NCBI GenBank assembly: GCA_003152595.1
Contig: PMAM01000214.1
Coordinates: 1-9,507 of the forward strand
Direction: 5' to 3'
DNA from: Acidobacterium sp.
Lineage (GTDB): Bacteria > Acidobacteriota > Terriglobia > Terriglobales > Acidobacteriaceae
DNA length: 9,507 nucleotides
Part shown: one piece after another, positions 1 to 6,476 of the stretch
Layout of the letters: each line of letters starts with the position of its first letter
Numbering within the stretch: position 1 is the stretch's first letter
Made by a program: the position numbers and the translations under genes
The notes under the pieces: model-generated
Told to the model about the DNA's origin: nothing
Databases searched by the model: none
Seen by the model: only the letters and a program-made list of their open reading frames with translations

Positions 1-199
1 GAGCCCCGTCGTCCCCGCCATAAACCACAAAAGACCAATGGTTTACGGCGTTCCCGCAAAATGACAAATTCCACCCCACGGTACGCTACTGTAGTGCGTC
101 ATGCAGATTGACGATTATCCGTAAGGGCTGCAGAAGGCGGAAATTCCAGCATTTCTGCGGCCTGCTGCTCGTGCCAGCAGTGCGACATAATCGACAGAA

Positions 200-348
200 T
201 TACTGACGCGACACGGAACTTCTGAGCCGCACCAAACGGTCATGCCAGCATGCCAGCAGCAACTCCACTTGCTTGAGACTCTCCGCTTGTCGGCGGAGAC
301 GGTTTGGGTGTAGAGGTCCATGGTGGTGCGCGAATTGGGTTCTTCCGG
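200..348 (-). pseudogene. Decayed C-terminus of a tyrosine recombinase (phage-type integrase)
   Basis: The minus strand from about 342 to 268 encodes NSRTTMDLYTQTVSADKRR, which matches the last helix of many bacterial tyrosine recombinases. In those enzymes a segment of the type 'NSRTTMDxYTQAVS' carries the nucleophilic Tyr (here in DLYTQ) and is followed by a helix ending in 'VVELLL'. Here the expected tail appears only in the neighbouring frame (KQVELLLACWHD), so a frameshift near 270 is likely. That second frame stops at 200. In the first frame a stop codon lies at 382-384, and no core catalytic region (Arg, Lys, HxxR) is visible upstream. This is therefore a short remnant and not a functional gene. 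It lies in the same orientation as the intact integrase at 6477-7718 but has a different C-terminus, so it would derive from a different element. The call rests on a short motif and recalled family patterns. Confidence 0.55.
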
Positions 349-463
349 GGCTGACCCCGAAGCAGTCAAGGGCGCGCGCCTTCAGCGAGTTCATCGGAGA
401 CCCTTGATGGTGGGGACAGCCATGTACGCTGGTCGGAGAGGGATGGGCAATCGGATTTCCGAG

Positions 464-1426
464 CTATAGGAGCGGTCGGATGCTCTGAAGGCGGGCTTGA
501 ACTCCTTCCCACGGTGGATACTCGCCATAACAGAGGGTCTTGCACTGGATTTCATATTCCGACTTGAGGGTTGTGCCGAGTTCTGGAGGCGGAAAGAGGG
601 CATCGCTCTTCGCGAAGCTCATATCGTCGGGATGAAAATAGCTTCTCGGAAAATAAGCGCGGCTGATTTGATCGTAGTCCGCTTTGATGGTTGCGTACTC
701 GGCGGACTTTAGCATGGCGATTACTTCATCCTGCCCGGCCAGTTGAAACAGGTCGTAGTAGTGCCTTGCATACGGTCCCAGGGGCTGCCTGTCGCGCTTG
801 AGCAGTTCCACCTTGCCGTGGATAGCGAACATCTTCTCGACGAATGTCCTCCGGAAGTGCAACAGCCGAAATGGGAATTGCCCCTCATCCTCTGCGCCGA
901 GCGAGGTGCCCGTTTCTTCCAGAAACTGTCCTATATAAGAGCGCAGATCGACAATGCTGGTGGGTTCGCGACCGCTTGCGGTGCCGGCTTCGAGGAGGAC
1001 GCGGTTAGCGACTTCGCCTCGTCCGCCAAAACGTTGCGTGTAGGAGAAACGGTCGTTCCGTCCGAATCCGCCAATGGTTTCGCTCTCGTCCTCGACAAAC
1101 GTGAGCGCCGGGTGCGCGCTGACTGCGTCGCGGAGTCTCTTGAGTTCGCGGTTGATGCCATTCTTGCCGAGAGCTGGCTCGAACGCCCGAGGATCGAGGA
1201 AGATATCGATGTCTTCGGAAAAACGCTGGATCAAGTTCCAGCCTTTCGACAGGCTCGTGCCGCCTTTGAAGATGACCTTGTCGCCGGCGGTGACGGAGAT
1301 GATCCGTAGCGCCTCCGTGACGTAGTAATCCTTTTCAATGATCGCGGGGCGTAATCCTCGTCCGCGAAAATGCTCGGCGGCACGGAGAATCGCCTGCTCG
1401 AATTCAGGATGTTCATACATCTTCAT
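464..1426 (-). CDS. AbiEii/AbiGii-family nucleotidyltransferase toxin (type IV toxin-antitoxin)
   Basis: The product is a 320-residue protein of the AbiEii family, the toxin half of AbiE-type systems. These are DNA-polymerase-beta-like nucleotidyltransferases; studied relatives bind GTP or modify tRNA and cause growth arrest during phage infection. The substrate of this one is unknown. The signature is clear: KGGTSLSKG at residues 54-62 and SEDIDIFLD at 70-78, where Asp72 and Asp74 should bind metal. Family motifs follow at 193-203 (RTFVEKMFAIH) and 221-225 (RHYYD), and EKDYYVTEAL at 31-40 fits the usual N-terminus. Length is normal for the family. I chose the ATG at 1426 rather than the longer frame to 1492. 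It lies one base after the antitoxin stop (TGA-A-ATG), has an AAGGGA ribosome site nine bases upstream, and the upstream codons overlap the antitoxin gene. The two genes should be translationally coupled. All motifs look intact, so the toxin is probably active. Confidence 0.93.
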   Translation of the reverse strand: MKMYEHPEFEQAILRAAEHFRGRGLRPAIIEKDYYVTEALRIISVTAGDKVIFKGGTSLSKGWNLIQRFSEDIDIFLDPRAFEPALGKNGINRELKRLRDAVSAHPALTFVEDESETIGGFGRNDRFSYTQRFGGRGEVANRVLLEAGTASGREPTSIVDLRSYIGQFLEETGTSLGAEDEGQFPFRLLHFRRTFVEKMFAIHGKVELLKRDRQPLGPYARHYYDLFQLAGQDEVIAMLKSAEYATIKADYDQISRAYFPRSYFHPDDMSFAKSDALFPPPELGTTLKSEYEIQCKTLCYGEYPPWEGVQARLQSIRPLL

Positions 1427-1427
1427 T

Positions 1428-2132
1428 TCAGCGATTCCCTTTGGCCTGCCACTGTTTCGCGCCCGGCAGACCGCTGAAGAGTCCGAAGTCATATTTGGAA
1501 AACGGGTTTAGGGAAGCCCGTAAGCGCCGAATTGCGGCAGGTTTCTTACCGATCTGTGCGCCAATGGCGCCAAGAATCGCACGCACTCTGGGGGGCTCAG
1601 AGTCGGCCACTCTGAGGAGACGCTCAAAGCGGCCCTTTTCAGAGAACAGCTCTACAGTTCGGGCGATGGTTTCCGTTGGCGACAGTTCACTGTTCTTTCC
1701 TCCCCGTCGCAGGAAGTCAAGCAGGGCGGCATCGGTCTCTGAGAGACTGGCCCACGCCTCCGGTCGCCGGGTGTGAACCACGGTCTCGCTGCCAATGAGT
1801 TTCCGGGGCAAGCTGAGGGCACTGGTGGCAACCTCGCTGCGTCGCGCAGTCTGCGTTGTAAAGCCGAGGAAATTGGCGGCGGCGGTTCCCGAAGGAAAGA
1901 CTGTCTTGTGTCGGGGTGTGAGTTTCTGGATTGCGGCCGGACTGGGCAAACTCTTCCCGAACCTCGTTGGCCGACTCCTGTAATAGACGCCCTTGCTAAG
2001 GCGTTCGAGTGCCCCTTCCCGCGTGAGACGTGACAGTGCTTGCGCAACCGCCGAAAATGGGAGGTCGCCGAAATCGTCAAGCCGCCACAGGCGTTCGCCC
2101 GCGCGCTCGATTCGACGACGGACGAGGCCCAT
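1428..2132 (-). CDS. AbiEi-like antitoxin and autorepressor (type IV toxin-antitoxin, DUF6088-like)
   Basis: The product is a 234-residue protein with the layout of AbiEi-type antitoxins. Residues 1-55 look like a winged helix-turn-helix (LVRRRIERAGERLWRLDDF, then SAVAQALSRLTREGALERLSK, then the wing GVYYRSR). The antitoxin core follows, including VFPSGTAAANFLGFTTQ around 78-94. In characterised AbiE systems the antitoxin counters the toxin without tightly binding it and represses its own operon by binding inverted repeats at the promoter. An inverted repeat is present here just upstream (2204-2233). The frame is open to 2324, but those extra codons would start upstream of the promoter at 2181-2209 and are unlike the family, so the ATG at 2132 is the better start. 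No clear Shine-Dalgarno precedes it. The gene ends one base before the toxin start. The family assignment comes from its position before a clear AbiEii gene and from the sequence pattern. The exact subfamily is less certain. Confidence 0.86.
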   Translation of the reverse strand: MGLVRRRIERAGERLWRLDDFGDLPFSAVAQALSRLTREGALERLSKGVYYRSRPTRFGKSLPSPAAIQKLTPRHKTVFPSGTAAANFLGFTTQTARRSEVATSALSLPRKLIGSETVVHTRRPEAWASLSETDAALLDFLRRGGKNSELSPTETIARTVELFSEKGRFERLLRVADSEPPRVRAILGAIGAQIGKKPAAIRRLRASLNPFSKYDFGLFSGLPGAKQWQAKGNR

Positions 2133-2180
2133 GGTGCGGCTTGAGCTGGCCGGTTGTGTCGTGTGCGTTCTCACGCGAGG

Positions 2181-2209
2181 AGTATCTCCGGAGAGGGCCA
2201 CTATGTCAA
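2181..2209 (-). promoter_or_regulatory. Promoter of the abiEi-abiEii operon
   Basis: Read on the minus strand, a perfect -35 hexamer TTGACA (2209-2204) is followed by a 17-base spacer and GATACT (2186-2181), which matches four of six positions of the -10 consensus. Transcription would start near 2174, about 40 bases before the ATG at 2132. The -35 lies inside the left arm of the inverted repeat 2204-2233, so a repressor bound there would block polymerase. A 10-bp palindrome, TCTCCGGAGA (2185-2194), overlaps the spacer and the edge of the -10 and could be a second operator half. Confidence 0.7.
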
Positions 2210-2233
2210 GTTTTATTGCAAAAAAACTTGACA
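2204..2233. promoter_or_regulatory. Perfect inverted repeat, probable shared operator of the AbiE operon and the divergent small gene
   Basis: TGTCAAGTTTT at 2204-2214 and its exact reverse complement AAAACTTGACA at 2223-2233 are separated by eight A/T-rich bases. The two arms give an identical TTGACA pointing outward in each direction, so the -35 elements of two divergent promoters are built into one operator. AbiEi-type antitoxins are known to bind inverted repeats at their own promoters, which makes the AbiEi-like protein the likely ligand. That link is inference. There is no T-run and the position is promoter-proximal for both genes, so a terminator is unlikely. Confidence 0.75.
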
Positions 2234-2260
2234 TTCCGATACAAGATTCTGGGTTACACT
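2228..2260 (+). promoter_or_regulatory. Possible promoter of the small basic protein gene
   Basis: TTGACA at 2228-2233 is a perfect -35, mirrored from the leftward promoter. The -10 is weak: no good hexamer lies at 17-bp spacing. The best match, TACACT (2255-2260, four of six), lies 21 bp away, further than usual. If TACACT is used, the transcript would begin almost at the ATG at 2268 and be nearly leaderless, consistent with the lack of a Shine-Dalgarno there. An activator bound at the palindrome could compensate for the poor spacing. Confidence 0.4.
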
Positions 2261-2267
2261 GATCCGC

Positions 2268-2480
2268 ATGAATGTGAACGAAATTCTGTCGTCTATTGAC
2301 TCTGAGATTGCCAGCCTCCAACAAGCCCGCGCCCTGTTAGCCGGTCAGGTCGGGCACAGCGCCGGGAAGGGTCGAGCCACCAAGAAGCGGACGCTGAGCG
2401 CCGAAGCGAGAGCGAAGATCGCAGCCGCACAGCGGAAGCGTTGGGCGGCTCAGAAGAAGGCAGCGAAGAAAGAAGCGTGA
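2268..2480 (+). CDS. Small basic Lys/Ala-rich protein, possible nucleic-acid binder
   Basis: The product is a 70-residue protein in two parts. Residues 1-26 form a likely amphipathic helix (NEILSSIDSEIASLQQARAL). Residues 35-70 are strongly basic, with the motif RTLSAEARAKIAAAQRKRWA followed by a Lys/Ala tail. The second part resembles the short helix seen in NUMOD3-like and histone-like DNA-binding segments. Proteins of this shape, with the same opening and the same 'LSAEARAKIAAAQ.RRWA' block, are as I recall common and unnamed in Acidobacteriota. It is divergent from the AbiE operon and shares its palindromic control region. No ribosome site precedes the ATG; the start is chosen for its agreement with the remembered family. 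Function is unknown. A role as a nucleoid-associated or regulatory protein is plausible but unproven. Confidence 0.8.
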   Translation: MNVNEILSSIDSEIASLQQARALLAGQVGHSAGKGRATKKRTLSAEARAKIAAAQRKRWAAQKKAAKKEA

Positions 2481-2492
2481 TGTGGGCCGCTA

Positions 2493-2545
2493 CCACGTTC
2501 GACTGGAGTGACCTCCGTCATGGACGTGGAACTCACTGAATGAGT
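2493..2545. other. Two small hairpins between convergent genes, weak terminator candidates
   Basis: Downstream of the small gene, CCACGT (2493-2498) can pair with ACGTGG (2524-2529), with an inner GGAG-TGAC-CTCC hairpin (2505-2516). ACTCA (2531-2535) can pair with TGAGT (2541-2545). Neither is followed by a T-run, so intrinsic termination is doubtful. The position between converging genes is where terminators would be expected. Confidence 0.25.
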
Positions 2546-2595
2546 CGGCGATTTTGCTCGTCGAGGTTCCCGGCAGTCGAAACTTCCTGTTTGCC

Positions 2596-2627
2596 GACAA
2601 CACGCCCATGACAACACGCCCATGACA
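2596..2627. repeat. 14-bp tandem duplication with partial third copy
   Basis: GACAACACGCCCAT occurs twice back to back (2596-2609 and 2610-2623), followed by GACA as the beginning of a third copy. It lies just past the 3' end of the TPR-CHAT gene. It looks like a simple slippage duplication and no function is evident. Confidence 0.8.
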
Positions 2628-2651
2628 GAAGGCGCGGAAAGTGGACAAGAG

Positions 2652-5600
2652 TTATTTCCAATTGCCCATGAGGACGAAGGGCGCCCAGTAATACGGATGC
2701 GTGAAGCCCGCAGGGGCTTGGTGCCCATCATCGACGACGCCTATGCCTCTCCCACTGGCCGGGCCGTTTCCGTCGAATTTGCCGCGCAGCATGTCGAGTT
2801 GCGCCTGGCGGAGCGCTTCGAGCTTGGTCACCTTGCCGGCGCCGTCAGCCCAGCGTTTGTAAAAATCGGCCATCAGCTCGCCAGTGCTGGCATCGTTGAC
2901 TTCCCACAGGGAAGAGAGCACGGCCTGAGCGCCCTTGAGCTGGGCGGTCATGGCCAGGCCATCGACTTCGCGACCATTGTCGGCATTACCGCCGACGCCG
3001 GTTTCGCAGGCGGAGAGAGTGAGAAGGGCGGTGTCATCCAGGCGCAGGTTGGGGTTGTCGCGGAAATCGGCAACGGTGAGATGGTAGCCGCTGGTGTCCG
3101 CGTCCTTGCCTGCAAGCAGGAGCCACGAATTGCTGTCGTCGCCGGGGCGGAAGACGAAGTGGCTTGCGATGTGGACGATGGAGTGCCGGCCGTCGAGCTG
3201 GGCCTCCATCGCTTTTTCGGTGAACTGGCCGTTGAGGAGAATGGAACCGGGCAGCACGCCGTGCGCGCCCTCGACCTGCGGATCGCGGACGATGTCATCG
3301 AGCTCGACGACGACGGCGGGGAGCGGCTGAAGGTCCTGTTCATACTGGTGCGAGATGCCCATGGCGACGGCTCTGACAGAATCCATCCGCGGCTGATCGG
3401 CGAGGCCAGCGATGCTGGCGGGTGTGATTGAGACGAGGCCGAACTTCTCAACGAGATAATGCTTGCCATCATAGAGAGCGGACATGGGGATGTAACGCAG
3501 CACGCCGTCGAGAGACCACACAAGAGTTCGGGCATGAGCCTGATCGAGGTCGGCCTGGATGGGGGCGATGAGGATTTTGTAGAGATCCTGGGCCAGCGGC
3601 CGCGGGTCGGAGTTCGGATCGCGCAGAGTCTGCTGGAACGCGGCGACTTTCTGGTTGAGGTCCTTCTCGGCAATCGGGTATTCGCGCGCGACCATGGCGG
3701 CGCCAGTGATAACCAGAACGCTGTAGCGTTCATTCGTGACGACCGTGTAGAGGGCAACGGTGTGGGGCATGCGGGCGATCTGCTGGCGGAGCGCGGCCGC
3801 GCTGCCCTGAATGTCGGCGATTTGCTTATTGGCCTCAGCGCCCGACCCGAAGAGCTTGTAGAGGCGGGCGTAATAGTCGTTGAGCGCCTGATTGGCTTTG
3901 GTGAGAGAGTCCGAGAGCTGCTGGAACTGCTGCTCCTGCTGGGGGGTGCGCGAGGCGATCTTGCGGAGCTGGGACCACTGCTCGGAGACGGAGATGAGCA
4001 TGGCCGTAGACGCGTGGTACTCGTTTTGCGCCCTGATCTCGGCGGGCGTGAGCGAGAGGGGACCGGTGAGGTTGGGCGGATCGCCGCGGATGTAGTCGGA
4101 GTATTCCTGGGTCTTGAGGAGTTCGAGGACCTGCTGGGCTTCGGGAAGGCGGCCCTCGTCGATGAGGAGTTTGGCGAGGTCGTGGTAGTAGCTGTCAGTC
4201 GAGACGAGGAAGCTCTTCTCCATCTCCTGGTCGGAGCCGGGCATGTTGCGGCGGACCTGCTGGAGGAGGTTGACGGCCTGCTTGCCGTAGAAGGTGGCGA
4301 GGGCGGGCTGGCCGGCAGTAAGTGCGGTCATGAGGTGGTAAAAGATGCTGGCTTGCAGGATCGGGTCGCTGACCTCGACAGCGATGGGCAGGACCTGAAG
4401 ATAATCAGAGAGGGCCTGCGCTTTGTCGCCGAGGCTGAATTCGACGGAGGCGATGTTGTCGAGGGACCAGGCTTCGCGATCGCGTTGGCCGGTTTGCCGG
4501 CTGATGTCGCGACTTTGGCGGAAGAAGTCGAGAGCTTTGCGGGGATCGTTGAGGGTGCGCCAGGCCTCGCCGGTATTGCTGAGAGCCATGGCTTCGCCGT
4601 TGCGATCGCCGACCTGACGATAAATGGGCAAGGCCTGGTTGTAATAGTCGAGAGCCTTTTGAGGCTGGCCCATGTTATCCCAGGCCATTCCGATGTTAGC
4701 GAGGACTTCGGCGGTTCCGTCGGCGTCGTTCATGGCGCGATAGAGAGGAAGGGCCTGGGTCCAGAAGTCGAGGGCTTTTGGGGAGTCGCCAAGGGTTCCG
4801 TAAAGGAGGCCGATGCCGGTGAGAGAGTAGGCTTCGCCATGGGAATCGCCGACCTGGCGGTAAAGGGCGAGGGCCTGGTTGTAAGAGTCGATAGCTTTGC
4901 GGGGCTCGCCGGTTTGGTTGTAGACGTTGCCGATATTGTAGAGCGCGCGGGCCTCGTCGTTGACCTCGCCCATCTGGCGCATCATGACGAGGGCCTGGTT
5001 GAGGAGGTCGAGGGCCTTTTGCTGATCGCCGGTTTGCTGATAGACGTTGCCGATGCGCATGATGGTTGCGGCCTCATCGCTGCGGTCGCCAGCCTGGTGG
5101 AACGTGGCAACGGCCTGGTTGTAGAAGTCGAGGGCTTTCAGCGGTTCTCCGCGGCGTTTGTAGGCGATGCCGAGGTTGTTGAGGCAGAGCGCGGCGTCGA
5201 CGGTGTCGCCCAGCTCGCGATTGATGGCCAGTGCCCGGTTGAAATAGTTGATGGCTTCGTCGATTTCGCCCATCGCACTGTGGAGGTTGCCAATGTTGGT
5301 GAGCGTAGCGGCTTCGTTGCCGCGGTCGCCCGCGGAGTGAAAGATGGGGAGGGCCTGGTTGTAGTAGTCGAGGGCCTTCCCAGGGCCGCTGAGATGGTTG
5401 GTGACGATGCCGATCCGCAAAAGGGTGAGGGCTTCACGGTCCTGGTCGTGGAGCTGACGCCAGAGAGGCAAGGCCCGGAACAGGGCATCGAGGGATTCCT
5501 GGTAGGCGCCGCGCTGATTCGAGATGCCGCCGATGCCGAGTAGGGCGGTGGCTTGGCCGTTGGGGTCATTCGACCGGGAGGCGAGGTCGATGGCCTGCTG

Positions 5601-6026
5601 GAAGGTGGCGAGGGCCTGGCTGTATTTGCCTTGAAGGCGCTGGGCGTCAGCGATGCCATTGAGGGCGGCGGTTTGTTGCCGATCGTCGTGGATGGCACGA
5701 GCGATGTCGAGGGCGCGATTGAAGGAGTCGAGAGATGCTGGATAGTCGGAGGTGATTTCGTAGAGGTTGCCGATTTGGCAGAGGGTGGAGGCCTGATCAT
5801 GCGTATTCTTTGTGGCCTGGGCGATGGCGAGCTGATTTTGGAGGGCTGTGAGTTTTTGCTGGACGGCAGGCGGGAGACCGGCAGTGGGCTGGGAGGCGGG
5901 TGGCTGCGCGGGTGGTGGGGGCGACTGAGCGGATGAGGGGAGGACGGAGGCGGACAGAAAGAGGGCGATGACAAGAACCGCGGGGGCACCCATTGCTAAT
6001 GTTCCTATCCGGGCGAACGGGCCCAT
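2652..6026 (-). CDS. Exported TPR-CHAT protein (caspase-like putative peptidase)
   Basis: A protein of about 1124 residues. An N-terminal hydrophobic stretch (residues 12-33, ending ASVLPSSAQS) looks like a Sec signal peptide, followed by a Pro-rich linker. Residues 76-555 hold twelve 40-residue TPR units of the kinesin-light-chain/TPR_12 kind with a recurring KALDYYNQALPIYRQ-GDR core; a thirteenth is degenerate. A Gln-rich, probably coiled-coil segment precedes the CHAT domain at about 750-1124. CHAT domains are caspase/separase-like Cys proteases. The dyad is present: His956 in HIASHF and Cys1007 in LSACETG. The C-terminal HPYYWAPFVLMGNW is also typical. TPRs usually bind a partner that controls the peptidase. 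Some cytoplasmic TPR-CHAT proteins work with CRISPR effectors, but no CRISPR genes are seen here and this one is predicted to be exported. Start: ATG 6026 gives an Arg in the signal peptide; ATG 5993 has a better ribosome site (AGGA, nine bases upstream) and is the alternative. The open frame up to 6218 is not protein-like at its beginning. Confidence 0.9.
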   Translation of the reverse strand: MGPFARIGTLAMGAPAVLVIALFLSASVLPSSAQSPPPPAQPPASQPTAGLPPAVQQKLTALQNQLAIAQATKNTHDQASTLCQIGNLYEITSDYPASLDSFNRALDIARAIHDDRQQTAALNGIADAQRLQGKYSQALATFQQAIDLASRSNDPNGQATALLGIGGISNQRGAYQESLDALFRALPLWRQLHDQDREALTLLRIGIVTNHLSGPGKALDYYNQALPIFHSAGDRGNEAATLTNIGNLHSAMGEIDEAINYFNRALAINRELGDTVDAALCLNNLGIAYKRRGEPLKALDFYNQAVATFHQAGDRSDEAATIMRIGNVYQQTGDQQKALDLLNQALVMMRQMGEVNDEARALYNIGNVYNQTGEPRKAIDSYNQALALYRQVGDSHGEAYSLTGIGLLYGTLGDSPKALDFWTQALPLYRAMNDADGTAEVLANIGMAWDNMGQPQKALDYYNQALPIYRQVGDRNGEAMALSNTGEAWRTLNDPRKALDFFRQSRDISRQTGQRDREAWSLDNIASVEFSLGDKAQALSDYLQVLPIAVEVSDPILQASIFYHLMTALTAGQPALATFYGKQAVNLLQQVRRNMPGSDQEMEKSFLVSTDSYYHDLAKLLIDEGRLPEAQQVLELLKTQEYSDYIRGDPPNLTGPLSLTPAEIRAQNEYHASTAMLISVSEQWSQLRKIASRTPQQEQQFQQLSDSLTKANQALNDYYARLYKLFGSGAEANKQIADIQGSAAALRQQIARMPHTVALYTVVTNERYSVLVITGAAMVAREYPIAEKDLNQKVAAFQQTLRDPNSDPRPLAQDLYKILIAPIQADLDQAHARTLVWSLDGVLRYIPMSALYDGKHYLVEKFGLVSITPASIAGLADQPRMDSVRAVAMGISHQYEQDLQPLPAVVVELDDIVRDPQVEGAHGVLPGSILLNGQFTEKAMEAQLDGRHSIVHIASHFVFRPGDDSNSWLLLAGKDADTSGYHLTVADFRDNPNLRLDDTALLTLSACETGVGGNADNGREVDGLAMTAQLKGAQAVLSSLWEVNDASTGELMADFYKRWADGAGKVTKLEALRQAQLDMLRGKFDGNGPASGRGIGVVDDGHQAPAGFTHPYYWAPFVLMGNWK
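4362..5801 (-). repeat. Twelve tandem 120-bp units encoding 40-residue TPRs
   Basis: Within the TPR-CHAT gene the DNA repeats with a 120-bp period. Every unit translates to exactly 40 residues with no insertions, with the pattern 'xxEAxxLxNIGxxxxxxGxxxKALDxYNQAL'. The central units (about 4600-5450) share the most DNA identity, for example around 'gggcctggttgta.agtcgag'. The outer units are more diverged, the usual picture when arrays grow and shrink from the centre. The array is prone to recombination and to misassembly. Confidence 0.85.
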
Positions 6027-6476
6027 TGATGAGCGGCGTGATGCCGCGGTCGAGCTGGTCAAGGTTGGGGGCTCGCCTGCCCGTGGAATACGGAAGCGCA
6101 GGAGATTAGGGGCGCGAGGGAAAAAGAGAAACCAACCAATCGGCCGCCGGGGAATGTGCAGCGAGTGTACTCTGGCCACCAGGATTGAGACAACCAAAAA
6201 CTCAGGCCAAGGCTGCAAGCCAAAAGATTGGCCTGCTCGGCTTTGAAGGACTTGATTCCGGGCGTGTCACCGGCTATCCGGAGGTTTCGCTCTGGACTGA
6301 CGGCTCCAGCCCAATGCACTCATTGAGTGCTGCTGCAGCCACCTTACTCGGCAATGGCCAGAACCGCGCCGCCGCGCACCGCCTGTCAATACTGGTGATC
6401 CACTGGTGATCTTCGGCCCTCACCGCTGAGAGCGGCTGTCGCACCGCCGCCGTTGAACATGGAACGGAATCAGGCT
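6027..6476. other. Intergenic region between the TPR-CHAT gene and the integrase
   Basis: No protein-like frame of recognisable family is seen on either strand. For the TPR-CHAT gene, a weak promoter candidate lies on the minus strand: TTGTCT (6193-6188) and TACACT (6169-6164) with an 18-bp spacer, four of six matches each. A small hairpin, CCGCT-GAG-AGCGG (6423-6435), sits about 40 bases past the integrase stop but lacks a T-run. CTGGTGATC occurs twice close together near 6393-6412. None of these is strong. Confidence 0.4.

Noticed and set aside
1..111. Open plus-strand frame from the window edge to a TGA at 109-111, which could be the C-terminus of a gene starting to the left
   Set aside because: Only 36 codons of Arg/Lys/Pro-rich sequence with no recognisable motif. 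Frames of this length occur by chance and nothing fixes it as coding.
130..158. GCAGAA / TTCTGC inverted repeat considered as a terminator
   Set aside because: Six-base stem with a 17-base loop and no T-run; likely chance.
218..241. Similarity of the segment near 220-241 to 7808-7830 (TTCTGA...CCAAAC) considered as paired attachment sites
   Set aside because: The match has several mismatches and a length difference. Real att cores are normally exact direct repeats.
200..394. 64-codon minus-strand frame with an AAGGG ribosome-like site before its ATG at 394
   Set aside because: Its N-terminal half has no motif, and its C-terminal half is better explained as the frameshifted tail of the integrase remnant.
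743..1309. 188-codon plus-strand frame within the toxin gene
   Set aside because: Opposite a clear AbiEii gene, without a ribosome site or motif; a shadow.
2133..2324. N-terminal extension of the antitoxin to 2324
   Set aside because: It would start upstream of the leftward promoter and read through the palindrome; the extra residues do not look like the family.
2622..3431. Long plus-strand open frame opposite the TPR-CHAT gene, and a second one at 3459-5543
   Set aside because: Both are antisense shadows of the well-supported TPR-CHAT gene. The 694-residue one only mirrors the 120-bp repeats and G+C bias, with no family motif.
4362..5801. Regular repeats considered as a CRISPR array
   Set aside because: The period is 120 bp, the units are coding TPRs in one frame, and there is no repeat/spacer alternation and no cas gene.
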